Below, one piece after another: positions 58,935-64,000 of a stretch of DNA of 64,000 bases. Made by a program: the position numbers and the translations under genes. Source of the DNA: Protonemura montana (Eukaryota > Arthropoda > Insecta > Plecoptera > Nemouridae); the NCBI GenBank assembly GCA_947568835.1, contig OX387607.1, positions 2,108,001 to 2,172,000 on the forward strand, given 5' to 3'. How positions within the stretch are numbered: the stretch's first letter is position 1; each line of letters starts with the position of its first letter. The notes under the pieces are model-generated. The model was given only the letters and a program-made list of their open reading frames with translations. It did no database searches and was not told the DNA's origin.

Positions 58935-59795
58935 TGCCAAATCATTTTTCGTCTTTTTCACGCCCTTTTTCATTTTCCTTTTCATTCACCAACTTCTTCC
59001 ATATCTCCTTATCTATCCAGCTTTCTTACTCTTTCCTCCACATCTCCTTGTACTTTTTGTATCCATCTTTCTCCTAATCTTCCTCTCCACCTTCTCTTAT
59101 ATTCCAAGCTTCAAATCTTTCTTGGCAATCTTTCTTCTTTCATTCTCATCATTTTTCAACAATTTCAATCTTTCTTGACCCAATTTTAAAACCCATATTT
59201 ATTCGTTTTCTCAATAATTTGCTTTTAATCTTTTCCAACTTCGTCAACCCTTCAATACTTCTTATAAACTTCATCTGCTCTGCTTCCATTCTTCTTTCTT
59301 CCATCTCCATTCAAACTTCACGATCCACACTCAGAAATTGAAATACATCTTATATGAAAGAACCTTACATTTTTTGGGGAAGTTTTTGTCCCAAATTAGT
59401 TTTCTGACTTTGATATACAAATGTTTTCCTTATTTTATTCGTTTAAGTATTTCTTTTTCGACTCTCGCATCTTTATTTATCACGCTTCCCAAATATAAAA
59501 ATTCTTCTTTTTCTTCTATTTCTCCATCTCGAAGTTTCACTTTAGTTCCCTTCTCTTTTCCTCTCTTCATCACTACCACCTCACTCTTATCTTGACTTAT
59601 TTTCATTTCATACATGTCTGTTATTTTCTCCCATCTTTCAATTTTTAATCGAACTTGATCTGTATTTCCCCATAATAACATATCATCAGCTTGAATGCAA
59701 GTATTTGTTTCCTTTTCTTCCACTTCTTCTTCTCTGAACACTAAATCCATTATCACTACGAATAAAAATGTGAAAAAACACTTCCTTGTCGAATT
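58935..59795 (-). pseudogene. Degenerate non-LTR reverse transcriptase, 3' part
   Basis: On the minus strand the frame holds STRKCFFTFLFVVIMDLVF (finger/palm region). It then has the catalytic box as QADDMLLWGN, where the first residue of the usual F/YADD is changed but both Asp are kept. KSEVVVMKRG and EFLYLGSVINKD follow, typical of RTE-like endonuclease/reverse-transcriptase proteins. A stop (59432-59430) is followed in frame by GKHLYIKVRKLIWDKNFPKK. After a frameshift near 59340 comes MEAEQMKFIRSIEGLTKLEK, then further stops and a Lys/Glu-rich end. The N-terminal endonuclease is missing. Dead element. Confidence 0.8.
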
Positions 59796-59875
59796 AAAAT
59801 ACATATAAAAAATAAATCCATACAACTGCCAAATGGCATTGATATTTAAACGTATTAGTTTGACAACAAACATCA

Positions 59876-60173
59876 TAGGAGTTTCAAAATCAGAGAAACA
59901 AAATACCGCACAAAGGCGATGACTTGTGTGGGGTGGACGAACTTCGATATTCTGAATTATGAGGTTAAAATTTTGAAAATATCTACAATGAGTTGGTATT
60001 ATCTCATAAGCGGACCTAATTTTAGTTTGTCAATCAATCTGGTCTTGGTACCGACATAATACCAAGATATTTTCTACAGACTTAAATACCAATTTGTAAT
60101 TACCTATTATCATTACTATTTCAGTGCTTAGAAAATATGCCACGCAATTTTTCTTAGCCAACAAACCCTTTAT
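59876..60173. other. Non-coding gap between elements
   Basis: AT-rich sequence between the reverse transcriptase relic and MITE-B. No gene was recognised. Confidence 0.5.
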
Positions 60174-60418
60174 GATGGTTTTTAGACTCATGTCTACTTG
60201 ATTTATCCTTAGCACTAGTTTTAAGAAAAACTATTTGAAATGGGTTTTGAATGCTAAGTAAAGGACAACTAAATTTGCCGACGTTTCGTAATATATACTA
60301 GTTACTTCTTCAAGGACTGCTCTAACCCTTGAAGAAGTAACTAGTACGTGTTACGAAACGTCGGCAAATTTAGTTGTTCTTTACTTAGCATTCAAAACCC
60401 ATTTCAAATAGTTTTTCT
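60174..60418. mobile_element. MITE-B foldback, full-length copy
   Basis: A palindrome of about 245 bp centred near 60318. The left arm runs tttttagactcatgtctact, gggttttgaatgctaagta, aactaaatttgccgacgttt. The right arm mirrors it (aaacgtcggcaaatttagtt, acttagcattcaaaaccca). The outermost left 55 bp (agactcatgtctacttg to cactagttt) has no counterpart on the right, so the ends are asymmetric. No coding capacity. The arms contain a degenerate hammerhead-ribozyme-like core (see findings). Confidence 0.8.
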
Positions 60419-61660
60419 ACCCTTTTTATTTTATTTTTTTAAACTTCATCCACTTTTCCAAAAATCCACGTGTCAACCATCATCGCCGTAACCACAAAAA
60501 GCTACTTATTATCCGAAACGTACATCGCGCATCCGAGAGCAATCACTCTTATTCGAAAAACCTGTCAAATTTTCCCACAAAACATTTCATTAGCATTTTA
60601 CAAGTGAGTCAATGTCTTCATTACAGATATTACAAAGTAGAAGAAGGCATCTTTTCCCTTGGACTAGCGCCAGATCCATAATTCAGCTGACAGATTGATT
60701 CTTTGCACGATAGGGGGCGGTACAGGATCGCCGCTCCACGATAACATCTCTCTACTGCACCAAAGCTACATAATGACTTTATTAGTGGAAAGCCCCCGGG
60801 ATGAATTATTTAACGTTAACAAGAACGGAAAATACAAACTATACCTACTTATACTGAAAGTCGATTTAATGGGGTAATCTGTGACATGTTTGTTTTTGCC
60901 TTTTTTGTTGGAATATTTAAGGGATCAAGATTGCGGCATTAATTCGTCAAATTATTTGGATTTTGTAAGAAAATATATTAAGTTGTTAATAAACCCTTAT
61001 GATCCGTATATGTATTTTTTTTTTTAAGCTAAATTACTAAAATGTCTTCTTATATTTCTAAAGTCACCTGCGAACCTGAATTCTACCAGCGTTCGCTAAC
61101 CAGGAAATTGCGTTTTGAAATGCCAGAAAACATAAAAAAATTCAGCTAATTTATATTATTCACGTTTGAGTACATTTTTCTTGGTAAACACTTTAAGAAA
61201 TAAGATAAGTCAATCTTGTAAATTCAACCTTATATGGCAAGAAAACATGAACCACCGATGTCTTCATGATAATTATTCACCTGTCCCCTATATCTATCAG
61301 AATCTTGAAAGAAAATTGTATCTCACAAGAATCTTTGTCATTGTACTTTTTGATATGTGTTTGATACGCAGTTTCATATCAGTCTTTTTCAATGCGTTAC
61401 CTGCAGGACGTCGGACCTAATTCACAAACTAAATGAAGAAAAGAAATGTTTTTATTTCTCCCAAGAGCTTTTCTTTGGGCAATACTTGTTTCGTCTCTCA
61501 ACTGAAAGTTTATTTCTTTCGAGTGGACTTTTGTTTGTGTTTTATTCAACAATAATATCGAGTAGCAAAGATTTCACAAGAGGTAACTGCACCTATTGGT
61601 CTGACAATACCCGCGACAATAAACAGACTCGGCTACCGTATCTATATCTGTCTGTCCTCG
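60419..61660. other. Non-coding stretch
   Basis: AT-rich. No supported gene. Frames at 61166-61420 and 61357-61794 lack motifs, and the latter runs into a microsatellite. Confidence 0.5.
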
Positions 61661-61664
61661 CAAT

Positions 61665-61707
61665 TGTTTGTTTGTTTGTTTGTTTGTTTGTTTGTTTGTT
61701 TGTTTGT
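61665..61707 (+). repeat. (GTTT)n microsatellite
   Basis: About 10 gttt units. They encode the Phe-Val-Cys-Leu repeat of the 145-codon frame through it, which is therefore not a gene. Confidence 0.9.
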
Positions 61708-62663
61708 GTGGGCGAGCAGATCTCTACCCATGTCATATGGTTCGGTAGGCTTACGAAGCGATCTAATTGTGCTGGTCCGATTCTTGGCCTGTGAATGTGT
61801 GTAGGTACCTTTATATCTAACTCAGGTAGGTACTGAATTCAAAGAACTTCTCATGTGATCCTGTACTTTTTAGTAATGAATTCAAAGAAGTGCATTTGAT
61901 GACAGTTGTATCGCAATGTATTTACTCTTCGGCACATAGGATTCAGCACAAGACAAGTCACATAATGTCTTATTTCTTTGCATCTTAAAGTTTGTCAGCT
62001 TTTCTGTTCTCAGTTGCGATTTTCCTAATTCACAGTTGGAAAAGTATAATAATTAATTCTTATTTTTAATTAATTTCTTGTTTACCTGCGGTACTCAGCT
62101 TATTTTTATACAGTCTGATAGCTATCTTACAGCCAATTAATTGCATTTTTAATTAACAACCAATTATGTCAAGAAAAGTTGATATAAAAACTAAACTTGA
62201 ATGTGTCATACGCTTAAAGATTACTTGCAGAAGTCAATCGATCTAAAAATATCTTTCCGCGTAAACCAAATCCTTACCAAAAACTAACCCAAGAAACCAA
62301 TGACAACTACGGGAACCACTCCGAAGGCAGCGACTGCCCCTTGGACCATGCAACATGTCATGAAACCATGCAACGCATCTGTCCCATTCACAAACCAGAC
62401 CACAGATAGCATCAATTTGTCCTCGCCGATAATCGCTTGAGACGACTCCCATTTACCTAAAACTAACATTTTCGGGATTTCAAGCCCCAGTCGGTCTGCC
62501 CCACTCGTACATCAGACAATGCCGACAAAAGAGCACACGGATGTATCTCTGAATGGCAAACCCGGGGCCAATTATTTGATTGAAATGTTATTTGAGATTT
62601 GTCGAGGGAATCAATCCTGGCTAGTGTTGAATAGACTGCGAATGTGGAACTGGGTAGGGCGGC
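61708..62663. other. Non-coding stretch
   Basis: No supported gene. Minus frames at 62243-62469 overlap each other and show no domain. Confidence 0.5.
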
Positions 62664-62678
62664 GGGGGGGGGGGGGGG

Positions 62679-62712
<34 letters not shown>
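62664..62712 (+). repeat. Longest oligo(dG) tract, 48 of 49 G
   Basis: Fifteen G, one C, then about 33 G. The polyproline stretch on the minus strand comes from this run. Length is likely to be unstable or mis-sequenced. Confidence 0.85.
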
Positions 62713-62713
<1 letters not shown>

Positions 62714-64000
62714 AGAGTGCCAGAGTATTTCTAACTGTGTCCATTAGGCGCATTGGCTGTACGCTGTTTGAGCTTTTCATGGACTCCGCTTTTGTTTGTT
62801 CGGAAATGTAATGGATCGGATTGGATACAAAGCAAGACGAGTTGGAAATGGCTGGTGCCGTACACAAGGGCACAAGAAGATCCTGCTGCTAATGAGGGAG
62901 AAGTTATATCAACTCAAGTCCAAGTGACTATCCTGGTAGATGCCCACGATCTGGCAGTTCGTGCGCAAGGTATAGAACTTATGTGAGTTTAAACTTAAGA
63001 TTCATCCAGTTCTCTTCCTAGACCTTACACACTTGTTATTTTTATATTAAAATCTCTCAATTTTCAACCGAGAAAATCTGTTTGCACAGAGAAATTCAAA
63101 ATTGAAACCTGTTAGGGTTCGGAATGATAAAGTAGCGTTAACTGCAATTCGCCAAATGTACGCTTTTCTATGTAGGTAGCAGAGAGTCAAAATACACTCA
63201 AATATCAGGTTCTTCTCATTCGCAAGACGATATGAAGTATAGACGTTGTCTCTGCAACTTCTGGGACATATCCACTTGAGAAAACCATGTGAATTGTGAC
63301 AAAACGCGGCACTTCCACCATATCCGTTCCACTGCAATCGTATTACCGCTTTACCTCATTCCCGAATTGAACTTTAACCAAAACAAAGTAAACCCAGGTA
63401 ATTCCCCTTCTCCTCCCCCCCACCACCATAACCCCCCCAAAATATCCCCAAACCCAGTCAAATTGGTGCAGCCCTCGAAAACCCACAAAGAGAAATTAGA
63501 CAAGCAATATAATTTCGTCCGAACAAGAAACGCGGTAGCTAAACAAGGATAATAATAATAAAAAAAGGGAGAAACTGGCCTCTCAACAACTCGCTTCTGG
63601 GGTAGGTCGGTACCTCAATGGATCTTCTCCAAGTACATAATACCATGGGCAATGTTATAATCTTACATGAAACATGGATTCTTTTGTCTTCGTCATATAG
63701 TTAAACATCTGTCTACGTCCGGAGATATTATGTCTTGATGCCTTTGGGCATTCTATCTTGTTTTATTATTGGCCATGTTAGTATTGAGAAGCCATCCGTT
63801 GCAATGCAAAGAGCACATGGGCAGTGATCGCGACTAGGCGTAGGGCAAGAACGCTCGCTTGCGTTTAGTAAACTTTCAGTTTTATTGCCGGACGAATGTG
63901 AATTTTGAGAACGGATCATTGGATGGACGCTGGTTCTTTTAGGGTGACTTTTATCTCGTTATTCGTTTAGACTCGTGTTACTCCGATGACAAGATACGTG
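62713..64000. other. Non-coding stretch at window end
   Basis: The plus frame up to 62983 (ending VTILVDAHDLAVRAQGIEL) precedes a possible donor (cttat/GTGAGTTT) and is mildly coding-like, but no family was recognised. The remainder has no supported feature. No helicase exon was seen. Confidence 0.4.

Noticed and set aside
61357..61794. 145-codon ORF with Phe/Val/Cys/Leu repeat
   Set aside because: The long part comes from the (GTTT)n microsatellite, and no domain is seen elsewhere in it.
62463..62873. 136-codon ORF with polyproline
   Set aside because: The polyproline is the complement of the oligo(dG) tract, and the frame is otherwise motif-free.

Overview
The window looks like nuclear DNA of an animal, most likely an arthropod. 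It is AT-rich, it has no prokaryotic operons, and its one recognisable host gene is split by GT-AG introns. It is dense in SINEs, MITE-like elements, non-LTR retrotransposon ends and tandem arrays. An insect is the best guess, but no marker settles the order.

The only host gene recognised with confidence is a FANCJ/BRIP1-type DNA helicase on the + strand. Its first coding exon (start codon 40147, splice donor after 40537) carries the Q-motif region and Walker A. About 2.5 kb upstream, 37584-37693 holds an E2F site, a perfect CRE palindrome and an ETS-type site, which suggests a promoter. A short exon ending at 40075 and a 45-bp intron may form the 5' UTR. No later helicase exon was found, so 40538-64000 is probably one large, repeat-filled intron. 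Several isolated short exon candidates lie elsewhere (minus strand near 3.8, 4.8 and 36.2 kb; plus strand near 7.5, 14.3, 16.7 and 57.7 kb). None could be assigned to a family.

Repeats dominate. (1) A 5S rRNA-headed SINE has about nine copies or fragments, on both strands. One copy has a 91-bp head region amplified four times and another has two heads. (2) A tRNA-headed element occurs as two near-complete copies and several fragments; one copy has an exact 52-bp duplication inside its tRNA-like part. (3) A MITE of about 340-390 bp (MITE-A) has four copies and a solo end. (4) A foldback element (MITE-B) has arms with a degenerate hammerhead-like core. (5) Two unrelated non-LTR retrotransposon 3' fragments lie near 18.8 and 59.4 kb.

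Tandem arrays are the other major component. They are a 114-bp family in three separate arrays (24.0, 46.8 and 54.0 kb; the middle one inverted), a 92-bp array of exactly 16 units with an internal 4-unit duplication, and an 86-bp palindrome-bearing array. There are also 12-bp, 20-bp, 21-bp and purine-rich 10-bp minisatellites, and five or more oligo(dG) tracts of 19-33 bases.

Most apparent ORFs here are chance or repeat-derived. The open questions are the composite and tandemly amplified SINEs, the satellite-bearing elements, and a few orphan ORFs or exons.
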